Shown in pieces: positions 37,201 to 48,500 of a stretch of DNA of 64,000 nt. A program made the translations under genes and the position numbers. Every line of letters begins with the position of its first letter. Within the stretch, counting starts at the first letter, position 1. Source of the stretch: Hydractinia symbiolongicarpus (lineage: Eukaryota; Cnidaria; Hydrozoa; Anthoathecata; Hydractiniidae). Under the pieces are notes generated by a model. The model was not told the DNA's origin. It searched no databases and worked only from the letters and a program-made list of their open reading frames with translations. The stretch lies in NCBI RefSeq assembly GCF_029227915.1, contig NC_079876.1:5828001-5892000 (forward strand), read 5' to 3'.

Positions 37201-37532
37201 CCTTATTGACATTTTGTCGACACGATGGACAAACCAACTCAATGTTTCTGTAACAACAAATAAGGTAAAGATCATTGAACTTTTACTATCTACCAATGTT
37301 TTTCATTTTTAAAGTGCAACAGTGTTTAAAAAGGTTATTCTTTCCACCTTTGTCTGCATGATTCGGTCAATGCATGAAAACATGCTTTACACATTCCATG
37401 TCCACAGTTCATCTGAATAGCATCACGCATCAACTTCAAACAGATAATACAATATGCATCTTTAAATACATCACCAGCAACCTCCACATCATAACCTTCC
37501 ATTATTTCTTCTTGTTTTACTGCACTGTCCAT
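31284..37532 (-). CDS. TRAF-like RING/zinc-finger/coiled-coil protein with a novel C-terminal domain, 7 exons
   Basis: Exons: 37532-37348, 37247-37196, 36601-36497, 36298-36137, 36015-35938, 35843-35766, 32306-31284; all GT/AG with agreeing phases, 560 aa. The C3HC4 RING has ligands C28, C31, C43, H45, C48, C51, C68 and C71, so ubiquitin-ligase activity is likely. TRAF-type zinc fingers follow (CTNNQLGCEWNGEL; CKYQMVECPFDGC; CEYRVIQCDYC; CEYYPVTCSNHLC; CLYQLIDCSFHSIGC), about residues 95-225. A coiled coil rich in Leu, Glu and Lys covers about 240-330. In place of the usual MATH (TRAF-C) domain, the last 150 aa form a domain I do not recognise (starts VTYWDIFMDTL, ends VNDWFLLEIMY). TRAFs are cytoplasmic adaptors of TNF-receptor and Toll-type signalling; this family role is inferred. 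Intron 6 is 3.46 kb. Confidence 0.85.
32307..35765. other. Large intron 6 of the TRAF-like gene
   Basis: 3.46 kb of AT-rich intron without a supported nested gene. It contains the direct repeat pair at about 35255-35345 and 35585-35665. Confidence 0.6.
35255..35665. repeat. Direct repeat pair inside intron 6
   Basis: Copy 1 (about 35255-35330) and copy 2 (about 35585-35655) share 'tgcattagt.aattatactta', then 'aaaa.caatta.ca.gaccttacac' and '.tgtgt..gt'. They are some 330 bp apart in the same orientation. Probably two decayed copies of a short dispersed element. Confidence 0.65.
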
Positions 37533-38963
37533 ACTTATTTTCAATTATTCGATTTTACGCTATATTTTATATTATAACTGTAAGAAAGAAATATAGTACA
37601 GGATTTGCAAACAATTTCTACGTCTTACGATTGTGTTGCGTTTGCATATTTTTCCACACTTTCAATATTTTCTTAAGCCTCACAAATGTAAAAAGGATTT
37701 GTTTCTGTAAAAAAAGGAGCCTTACTTTGTGTTTAGTCATGTTAATTAGATTTCAAAGTTCTTAAAATATGCACGGATTGGTTACTTGTTTATCCTTGAC
37801 TTATAAAAAACATTTTTGATGATTTCGGAAAGGATGATATAAAAATTTAAATACCTAAAATTGGGCGAAAAACAAAATAAAATAGAAAAACGAACAAACA
37901 TTTTGACACAAACATTCACGCTAAACATAAAATGAATATAATCCTAAAAACAATAAGAATTCAGAAAAAAAGACTGTGAAAACAAACACATACATACTCT
38001 TTATTCTTCTTAAAATATTTTAAAATTACAACTAGTTTCGGTTTGATGTGTACAAATTTCATCAAAAATCCTATTTAAAAAATATCTGCATTTCTTTGTT
38101 AGTTCTCAAAGCTGGATACATTACTTTAAAACTTGGATTACAAATTAATAGTTGGAAGAAAAGTTTGAAAATACTCAAAAATTACATTGTAAAAAACATA
38201 AACAATTTTCTTTTGCAATTTTCTCAACCACTAGAGAAAATTATAACATTTTTAAAAAATATGGAAATCGAAAACCTAACATACACCAGAAGACTTGTTT
38301 TTACAAAATAATTTCAAATTTTCACATAACTTTTTAGTCCTTAAGGTTCTGTTTTAATATAATTTTTTAGACGAAGCAATCACATTCTGAAAACAGATGT
38401 GTAACTAAAAAATTAACAGTTTTGACCTTACAAATCAAAAAAACAAGAGAAGGGGAAAAATTTGTCTACAAAAAAGTCCATGTGTGATTGTGTCTTTCTT
38501 TTCGATGATCGAAAACACACACAAAAAAGCGGATCATTATAGATCTGTTTAATCTAATGTGCAAGACATCAGATTTTACCAACAATGACGATACAAACAA
38601 AAGTGACAATTTAGAAAAAAGTATTAAACGTGGTCATTCACTCTTATAGAAATCTTATATACACAGTAAAATATTTCCACTTCGTAAAAATATAAATATG
38701 AAATAAACGATAACACTAAATAAATACCCATGGTAATAACTTTTTCAGAGATAAAAAGAACAAAAATTTATTTCATAACTTAAATTTGCTTTCACTTATC
38801 TATCAGAAGACAACGGAATCTATGATAAATAAAAATAACAAATTCTAAAACGTGTGAACTTGCTTGAACAAGAAAGAACTTCTATGAATATAGATCCAGT
38901 GAAGATACTTTGTTCTACAGAAGACCAAAATAAATACGCGTCACGAACAACCAACTGTTTAAT
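37533..38963. other. Intergenic between the two TRAF-like genes
   Basis: Holds the promoter side of the left gene and the 3' flank of the right one. A minus-strand AATAAA at 38767-38772 could end the right gene's transcript. No other gene seen. Confidence 0.45.
38767..38772 (-). terminator. Polyadenylation signal of the second TRAF-like gene
   Basis: AATAAA on the minus strand, about 190 bp past the stop at 38964. Confidence 0.35.
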
Positions 38964-41900
38964 CTATAATTCGTACAAAGCTTGCTGTGTTGGAATCTCA
39001 TTGTTATCAGTAATTGTTACAAAGGGGGTAAAGAAAAGATCAGTAACATTTTTAAATCCAACAACATATTGCCAGACATGAATTTCATCTCCAGCATGTA
39101 TGCGGACACGAACTGATTCTTTCACTCGTTTCATTCCATGCCAACTATTTTTATTGAGAAAATTTGTGATGAATTCGTCATCTTTAAAATCATCTAAAAA
39201 TTGAATTCGCACTGCTTTCGAACAAAGATCAAATCCAAAATCATCCAATCCTAACATTTCATAATGAAATCCATCCTTGCGATCTAGCATACTTGACCAT
39301 AATCTGGATGAATTTGTTTCATTCTTCTCTGAATGGATACATTTCCAGAATGCAACAGATGCACCAAAAGCAACAGCCAATCCACCAGGAATAAAACACA
39401 TCACATTGTGATGAACCGGATAACTATCTTCTTTCTTCCCATCAAATCCTTTATATCTACAATATTCAACTTCGGCACCAGACTGCTTTAAACAATAACT
39501 CTTATCTCTACCACCCCAATGATACAATGCATCTCTGATATCTTCGGGAATGGCAATGTCGTAAGCTTTATCATCGTTATTCATATTAGACGTGACGTGA
39601 CAAATTTCAGTTTCAAAGGAAATGATAACAAATTGATCACCTGCACACAAATACACATCACCACCTTTGCAGTTAGGATGAAGAGAATAAGAAGTTGAAC
39701 CTTTGTCCAAATTCATGTTGGTAACACGACGATACTTATCACCTTGAATAAGGTAAAATTTTCCACCAGTTGATAAATAGTGCTCTCCCTTACAACGATC
39801 ATGCAATTTGTAGGTGACAAGATCGGTTCCTTGATTGAAGTTCGATGAGCGAAGATAGTAACCAATATCTGGTCGGATGATATAAAATTTACCTTCTGTT
39901 CCACAAATATCAGCTCCTTTTGATTTGTGTTTAGGTATAATATTGGGACAGGTCTCCTATGATAAGTTAGCAGTAACACATAAAACAAACACACTAGTAT
40001 GGTTAAAGATCAAAGAGGTAATGGTCCTTACAATTTTAATGTTTGCGATAGCCTGAGCTCGAGCTTGAAAGTTACAATTTGCAGCTTTGTGTATCTAGGT
40101 AAGAAACATCAAAACACATTTACTTCAGATAAAACATTCCCGCAGTAAAAGATAAAGAATTCACCATACTACAAGAAATAAAGATATCCATTATTATAAA
40201 CAGTCAATCAAATAACAGAAGCAAAGATACCAAGTAAATATATAAAGTTGATAGCAGTTTATTAAGTTTAAAATGATTGTAAAACATTTTCTGAATTAAT
40301 AGTCATATGTAAAATGTACAGAAAAGAAAAGCAAAATTTGGATTATTTTTTTGAATATACAAGTTTCCAAAACGCCTGAATGCGTTTTCACAGATTAAAG
40401 TCAAATTTAAAGGCATGAAATATCTTGCATTAAAAAAACACATTAAATAATTGGATCTCATTCCTTCCCCATTATTTTCTTGCAATGCACTTCAAATACA
40501 TCATTTATAAAAGTGAATTATTGGCTGTGCATGTTAGTGCCCATTTTATACTCATCATCACGAACGAATTTAAATTTCCAACAAAAATAGTTACTAGGAA
40601 TCTCCAGCATCAAAATCACAGGATAAAAACATGAACAAAAGTAATAAACACAACCTTGTACCTCCATATCTCCCAATTCACCAATCCAATCACATCCCAT
40701 CTTTGAGTTTTCACATTTTACTTGCAACGCCAAAATGATACGATCAAACATTGGTACTTGAAACACCTGGAAACAACAAAATTTTATTTCACATGTTGAA
40801 GGAAGTCAAAGTACTCAATGATTACCTCCAATATATAACTTGATAATACAGTCTCTAGACATCTTAAAGAGATCCTTTATTGCAATACCCAATAAATTTG
40901 TTCATTTTTTTAAAACGAAGAAAAGCCTACTTTTGATACTTCTCTATATATACCTGAAGATTAAAACGACATAACTAAAATACCACCGTGACACAACGTT
41001 GATGTTAATAAAACTTGCAAGAAAATAAATATACTGTAAAAATATGAAAACCTTGTCCGGGATATTTAACCCAACAGAATTAAGAAGCCAGTAGGGAGCA
41101 TGTTGGTGTATCTAAAACCTACGACAATTTCGAAGTTACACGGTATTCATAGTTCACATAAATTAACTAAATTTACGTAAACCTGAATTTACGGTTCACC
41201 TAAATTCAGGTGTTTACAGTTCACATAAACTCAATTAAAATTGAAAATTAGTTTTGACTAGAGAAAAACGCAGAATTTAGGCTGCAAGAATTTTAGTAAT
41301 GAGATATACAGCAAGTACTAATATGATTTTTTTAGTTGGTAAGGAGCTTGAAAAGAAAAAAGAACTTGTACGTATTTTTTACAAACTTTAATTATTTGCA
41401 AATATGGAAAAAATCCTTTTTTCTTGAATAAAAAAATATTCAGCATTCTTTCACAAATTAGTTTTGCATAAAAGAATCCCTGTCATAAAAGGAGAGAAAT
41501 CCGGCGAACAATATCACGAAGAAGAGACTTAAACTCTCCTTTCGGATAATGAAATCTGGTTTTCTTAGCCTGAGAGGTTCCAGATCCTTGAATACCAAGT
41601 TGCACACCTAGGTTGCACACCAGGTTGATCTTGCCTGTGTAGATGCCAGAATATAAAGTTTTATTTTATTTAGTCTCTTCTATTCAGTCAAACATTGAGT
41701 CTCGCGTGGCTCAAAGTCTTTGACAAGACAGTTTTACTTTATACGGTCTTTTCTTTATTAATTTTCATTTTCTTTGAGCTAAGTTTATTAAAATTTTAAT
41801 TAAATTGTAATTATTTGTAATAAATAAATAATTTCTTACTAAAAGGATCCCTTTAAGTGTATCTAACAAAAATTATACACTCAATAGAATAGTGTTTTTT

Positions 41901-42905
41901 GTTTCTGAAATACTACAAAAATGTACATTTATCTCTAGTTGAGATAAGGTATTTAAGCAGTCGAATAAGGTATTTGATTGCTGTGAAATTGTTGCATGAA
42001 TATTTATTGTGAATGTGTAAAAGCATGTCTAATATAGGCAAACCTCTAAAACAATTCAAAATGCTTGAAAGCAACCCTTAATTACGTTAATGATATCCAT
42101 TGCAAAAGTATATTGAAATAAATGTAAGAAAGTGTTTAATGAGATTATATATATAGTAAGATTTGATCATATTGTTTCTTATTATTTGACTCTCTCAAAC
42201 GTAAGTTAAACTTTTTACTTTGCACTTAGGCAATTCATCATGCAAAAATACAATTTCGTATGATCCTCGGACACACTTTTCTCTCTATATCTGGAGTTTT
42301 TTTCAATTCTTTTTTGTAAAGTCCATCACTAACACATCAATCCAAAATTAAAGTTAAGAAGGCATCAAAATTTATTTTTCTCATTGGAATAAAATTTATT
42401 ATTAAAAAGATGTAGGAAAATTAAAATGGGAATGACGTTCAAAAATATTTTGTCTCAGAAATTAACTTGCCTTGTTTTCAATAATTTCCTTTCGACAAGA
42501 TGGACAAACCAAAGAAACTTTTCTAAATGCAAATGCAAATTAAGGAAATACTAAACCTATGAAATTAACTTTAAAAATAAATTAAGAAGAATTGCAGAAT
42601 ATAAATGTACGAATACCTCTCTTTAGCAGAATATAAATGTACGAATACCTCTCTTTAGCAGAATATAAATGTACAAATACCTCTCTTTAGCAGAATATAA
42701 ATGTACGAATACCTCTCTTTAGCAGAATATAAATGTACGAATACCTCTCTTTAGCATATTTAACCAACTTATGAAAACAAGCGTCACACATTCCATGGCC
42801 ACAATTCATCTGTATTGCATTTCTCATCAACTTCAAACAAATAACACAATACATATCATGTGAAGTATCGCTGACTGCTTCAACATCGTAACCTTCTTCC
42901 GCCAT
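38964..42905 (-). CDS. RING/TRAF-finger protein with an internally repeated C-terminal domain, 5 exons
   Basis: Exons: 42905-42745, 42522-42471, 40766-40662, 40094-40032, 39956-38964; phases agree, 457 aa. The RING has ligands C20, C23, C35, H37, C40, C43, C60 and C63. Exons 2 and 3 have the same lengths (52 and 105) and similar sequence as in the neighbour at 31284-37532, so the two are tandem paralogues. Only one TRAF-like finger remains (CENSKMGCDWIGEL); exon 4 gives a short helical link. The last exon is unrelated to the neighbour's tail. It holds about three 45-aa repeats, each with a 'G-x-FY-I/L-I...Y..R..N' core and closed by H-x-x-C (GKFYIIRPDIGYYLRSSNF; GKFYLIQGDKYRRVTNMNL; DQFVIISFETEICHVTSNM), then a distinct 170-aa end. 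The repeats recall small beta-blade units; the family is unknown to me. Intron 2 starts with GC, not GT. A ubiquitin-ligase role is inferred. Confidence 0.8.
41181..41211. repeat. Perfect 11-bp hairpin in intron 2 of the second TRAF-like gene
   Basis: ACCTGAATTTA and TAAATTCAGGT flank a 9-base loop. Allowing a two-base bulge, the arms extend outward through GTAAAC/GTTTAC. The words 'agttcacataaa' flank it on both sides. Probably a small palindromic element. Confidence 0.8.
42595..42754. repeat. 32-bp minisatellite, 5 copies, spanning a splice donor
   Basis: Five back-to-back copies of a 32-bp unit (start points 42595, 42627, 42659, 42691, 42723) with a single base change in the third. On the minus strand each unit reads CTAAAGAGAG followed by gtattcg, so each carries the last 10 bases of exon 1 plus 22 bases of intron 1 of the RING gene, including the 5' splice site. 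The copy nearest the exon is the one that keeps the reading frame. Confidence 0.95.
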
Positions 42906-45504
42906 GTTTTACTTACTTCAACTAAAAAAAATGGTGCAAGTGGATTTTTGTTGATTTGGTAATTTAATTAATTTTTAATTTATGAACTCAAAATTAGTTT
43001 TTAACTCTGTTAACTTCATTATTTTCTAATAGAGCAGGTCTAGTTCACATAATTATTTTAACCGCAATATGAAAAAAATAAAAAATCTAAAACGCTTCTA
43101 GTCAGTTCATTCCTTTGTGATAAAATTCAAATTATTTTAAGTAAAAACCTGCAACATTAAATATAATATTCTGCTTTACATGTTATACAGAAATTATCAG
43201 AAAAACTTGTTAACAATAAAATGTAAAATACAGAATAAAAAGTTAAAGTTTCTTGGCAAAATACTTAGCTTTCTATGAAATTTTCTTTTAAACTAAAAAA
43301 ATATTATGTAACCAAAAGTTTCTTAAGCCATACGAAATAAATAAAACAATGAAAGTCGATCAACCTTTATCTATTCCATAAAATAATGTTTTTTTTTGCA
43401 TTGCTTCTCAGTCTATACTATTACAGTGAAATCTGTCAAAGACGGTCTCTCAGAGGATAGGTAAACATAGCAGTCTCTTACAAAGAACCTTGTATATAAA
43501 AACTGCAGCCCCACTCTAAATTTTACATTTTTGACTGCTCTAAGCAGTGAACTTGCATAATATCAAAATAATGTCTATGTATTCCGCATAACAAAGCTTT
43601 GAAGACATAATGATAAAACTGTATGTGTGCGCCTAGACAAGAATTATCATATCAAAAAGGCTGATTGGTTTAAAATTAAGCGATACAAGAATGATTGGTT
43701 TAGAAAACAATAAAAGGAATTAATTGAAATTTGCAAAAAATATATGCATTAAATATTTTAATCCATAGTCCTGCATTATTAACTTGTAATATTTATAACA
43801 CAAGTTTAAACAGTTTATATTGTGCATGATAGATAGTTTACAAGGAACATTTTCAAGTGACAATAACAGATGTTACCACCCAAAATCCTGGTTGGCAGAA
43901 ATTAATAATCTCCTGATCTGTGGTGGAAATCAGTATTTATATATTTTAGTCAGCAAACTATCAAGGTTATGAAAAAAAGTTAGAGAAAGAAAATAATGAA
44001 ACTATCGGAGGGGGAGTTATTAGCGTTTTAATGGAAAAATGTAGATTTATTACTATCTAGAAGAAAAATAAAATTTAATAGACGATTTATCTTGTTTTTA
44101 TACCTCATCATATATATTTTTTAAAAAGTGGACTTTTAAGTTGTAATGGATGTGGATGTGTTGAATGATAACTGAACCATTACAGTACCCGTACCAGTGT
44201 AAAATGCTTGCAGTAAAACGTCAGGCATTTACAGTTGGTGGTGGAATTTTTTCATTGTTTTGAATAAATATTTGCAAAATCATTCAAATGAAGTTATTTT
44301 TTTAATTTCTGCCCAATTCTCACACAGCAGAATTTTGTATCACAAATGCACAAGGGTATGCAACAGACATGTTGACTGTATTGTAACTTTGATGCTCTAA
44401 AAAAAGTAAAACCATAACCAAAAAATAAACAATTAAAAATATTTAATGTGTTATACCCCTGATTTTTTTGTATCTTTTATTCACTATTCATAATAATTTT
44501 TGTAGATATTACGTTTCTTTTATTCAAAGCCCAGACCCTAATTGAATCTGCACAGCTCAAGATGAGGATTAACCAGGACTTTCCATCGAAGCCATGGTCC
44601 CTCCTGGGAATAATAGACAGGGTATATCCTTCGATAATTTGTGAGGATAGTCATGTAAAATGCTCACACAGTTCTTCTTTAATTTTCTAATAAACTGTGG
44701 TTATAAAATTAATATACTATCCGCCACCTCACGAAAGTACAAGCAAACATTGGATACACTTTGTTTAATGACAGGAGACTAGATCAAGAAAAAGTCTAAT
44801 ATACCTTTTATTTTCTATGTGTAATATTATGTGTTCAGTATTATTATGTCTTCAGTATTAAAAGATCCCTAATCTTTTTTTACGTTAAGTGAGGCCATTA
44901 CTAAAAGTGCAATAACAACAGCAGGTCCAAAAATTCAACAAGAAATGCATTTTCTTATTTTCCATATATATTAAGAATATGCTTTATAAGTACAATTCTT
45001 GTAAACTTAGAAGTCTCTATTATCTATCTTCACTCTTTTGCAACCATCTATTGGATAGAAAATATGCCCATTAACAGTGCTAATGATGATATACACCACA
45101 ATATATAATTTAAGCTAACTAATTAACTTGTTTTTTATGTACCGCTTACAGATAGTTAACATAAAAACAAAAAGTTTAGGTTGCCTGATTAAATCATGTT
45201 CTTGTTAAAAATAACTTATTGTAATATAGAATAAGTTTAAAAATATAGTAAGTTCCAAAAATAAAAATAAAATAAAATATCGAATCAGTATAAACACATT
45301 AGTAAAAATAAGTTTTTATCTCATTATAGTGTACAACTTGAAAAAATAAATATAATTAATTTGAAAATTTACATACACACATATAAACACATCAAAATTA
45401 TCCAGACATAAAATCTTTTGTTGAAATACCAATACTTGGCTTATTGAACAATAACTGTATAATTACATTAATTAATTTACTATTTCATGCATTGTGAAGA
45501 TAAA
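42906..45504. other. Intergenic, no gene seen
   Basis: 2.6 kb. It contains the promoter side of the RING gene starting at 42905. Near 43430-43500 is 'acagtgaaatctgtcaaaga' with later 'gtctcttacaaag', a pattern like a pogo-type transposon end, but no matching second end was found. Confidence 0.4.
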
Positions 45505-48500
45505 TTAAACTAATTTGCATTGCCACAAACAACCGTTACATTCATAAGAAGTAACAACATGTGTACCATTCAAAGTAAAACAAATACAACCCAAATCATT
45601 GTATCCACAACATGGAGTACCGATGAACATGCTCTAAAACAACAAAAACATTCCTTTCTCTCAACATTCTATTTTTTATTTTAGTTCACAAATATTGTTA
45701 TTCCGAATTTGCACAAACTATATCCATTTTGTAACCAAATGTTCTTTTTCCCTACTTTAACAAAAAATAATAAGTTTTCTAGTTCTACACTTACCTTCTC
45801 CGTGACGCATGGATAATTTGCTAAACAAAGTTGATTTTCATGAGCAAATGCAACTAATTCTTTCTTCTTACTTACATCCAGAGGCGAATTTTTTGCATGG
45901 AATACTTTCTTTCTCCACAGACCTACAAAACGCAGACAATGCAAAATTCATCACTGATATTAAAGAATTATGACAAGGTTCTAATAACATCCAGAGTTGC
46001 CAAGCAGCACAATGCAACCTGGTTTCCACTAGGTGATAAATTCAAATAAAATTTATTTATTATTGCCAATTAGATGTTTTTGATATTAATGCTAGTACGT
46101 TATAGTATCAGTGTGTATCAAGGGTTGAAATTTGAAAGATATGTTGTCCAAAGGTTCAGTAAACACAGAATTATGAAAGTGCAGATACAAATTTGAAAAG
46201 AAACATAAATTGTATAAAAATAATACCTAGCAATTCGTATGAAATTGTACAAGTATTTGTTGACCAAATCATGGATTCATTATTGTCAACTACGTTTCCA
46301 GTTGGTACATCAACTACAAATAGCATTCATTATCTTACAGTAAGGTGTGACTGAAGTGGAGACAGAAAAAAAACTCCAGATGAAAAATTCATATTTGCAC
46401 GATTCCAATATTAGCTATTTTCACTTCTATGTATTCCTTGTGTCGTAACAAGTGAAGTGTAGTAAGAACTTCTAAATAGATTTAATCTGGTTAAATATTT
46501 TTTTAATCACATACGCTGAAGTCAAATACACTATGAAAGAATTAATTCCTAGGCAATACATTTTAGGTAAAAAACAAAAAAAACCTGAAAGAAAAGAAAA
46601 AAATGGAGACAGAAATTAACAGAAATTAACATACAGTAAAAAATTTCTTTCGTAACCGATTGAGCTCTAATAATGCTGTTTGAAATGCACCAATCAATGG
46701 ACACAACAGGGTTAATACAGTCCTTCTAAAGAAAGATGCAAGTTTCAAAATTGCACAAAATTATTTTCATAAATGATGAAACACTGCGTAAAGTAAAACA
46801 TAATCTTAAATAACTTCAAACCTTTAAAATAATATTCATCTCTAAATCTTTATTTTTGTCATCAAAATTGTAACAAACAATTTTTCCATCAGCCATACCA
46901 CAAACAAGTAACTTCCCATCTGTTAGAAGTTATAAAATTGCACATTATAATTTAGCAGAAAAGGTCTCATATATATCAGCTGACAATATATAGAGTACTT
47001 TTTTCAAACAGTTTTTTTTTGCGAACAACTTGAATCCAAATCGTCCTGACTGAAGATAACCCAACAAAAAGTGTTTACAAGAAAAGACATTCGTAACCTC
47101 TATTACTAACATTTGAAATAATTTAAAGGTAAAAACTAATTAACTAATAAACAACATTTTAACTTTTCTTCACATCTGGTAAGCATTTCTACAATTTACT
47201 CCAGATAGATATACATTGATTTCATCGATTTTCTGTTACATATGGGGGTAGAATACAAGTAATAAACAACTGCTTTTCAAACAGTTGAAGAAAATTGGGC
47301 AAAAGTCCACAAAACGTCCAAAACATTAACCTAAATGTTTTACATCACAAATCTTAACCCTTGACACAAACGGGAATTCATCTTAAATTTCGGACTTTCT
47401 AAGTTTTATGTCAAATTTTGACAGGCGTGTAATATGTAAATAATGACCACTAAAGAAGTCAAATTTCACACCTGGGGAGGACTGGAGACATGATATTGAT
47501 GTTTGTGTGTCTTTAAATTTTTCAACAAATGTGCCGTTAGTGGCATCAATAAGATGAATACTGAAAAATAGAAAAAAGTTAAAACCAAAAATATACAAGA
47601 AACATGGCAGTATATGTTTAAAGCATCATCTCAAGCAGCTTATAAATAATGTGAGATTTGTGAAAATAAAATGAGTTCCTTGTAAATTACAATGGCTACC
47701 AAGAAAAATCCACTTGCAAAAATTATGAACATGAAGATAAACATGAACAAGTTTTTAACTGAACAAAAAACGCTGTAATTTTACCTTCCATCTTGGCAGC
47801 CAACAAAAATAAATTCATCCAATGAGTGAAAAGAAATGCAGGAGCCATTACCCTACAAAACATATAAAGTATTCTTAGGTATCTGTTACCAGGAGATCAT
47901 ATTGGCAAAAGGATATAATGAATTAATAAAAGATAGACTAAAACCAGTTGTTTCTTTACTCAATATATACAGTATATACCAAATAAAAGGGTTCACCTTA
48001 ACTTGATGCATCCAAACAACAACTTTTGTTTCAATATTTATCATACAAACACAACCGTCTGCAGATAGAGATATCATCATTTCGTTATAAGAGGGATGCT
48101 TACATATACCCATTACAACATCTGCATGACACTATGTACGAGGATAAGGTGTTATTGAAAAAGACCAAAATATTGCAGAGCATCTTTTTATATCATTTAA
48201 CTTATTGTTGGCGACTATCTACATTAAGAGAATAAATTGATGTGATAAAAAAGATGGTAGAGAAAAAAATGCTGAATCAACATTTGAAATTCATCTTTAA
48301 ATTGCTAAAGTTAGCCTCTTCTCAAGGATATAACTTACTTAAAAAACTCAAATAGTCATTTTGCCAATCAGTTTCAGGACTTCTTGCAGGAAACTGTAAC
48401 CACAACCTACCTCGGACAGAGTGACCAATTCTTTCTCAGCAAGAGAAAATATCTTGACAGGATTAATGCTTGTCTTGATCAAACTATTTGAAGATGTACC

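Noticed and set aside
43430-43500. Possible pogo-type terminal repeat
   Set aside because: One end only; no inverted partner found within the gap.
44560-44620. 'ggcttcgatgga' word shared with about 30310-30325, possible SINE
   Set aside because: The shared word is about 12 bp and I could not extend the similarity or find promoter boxes.
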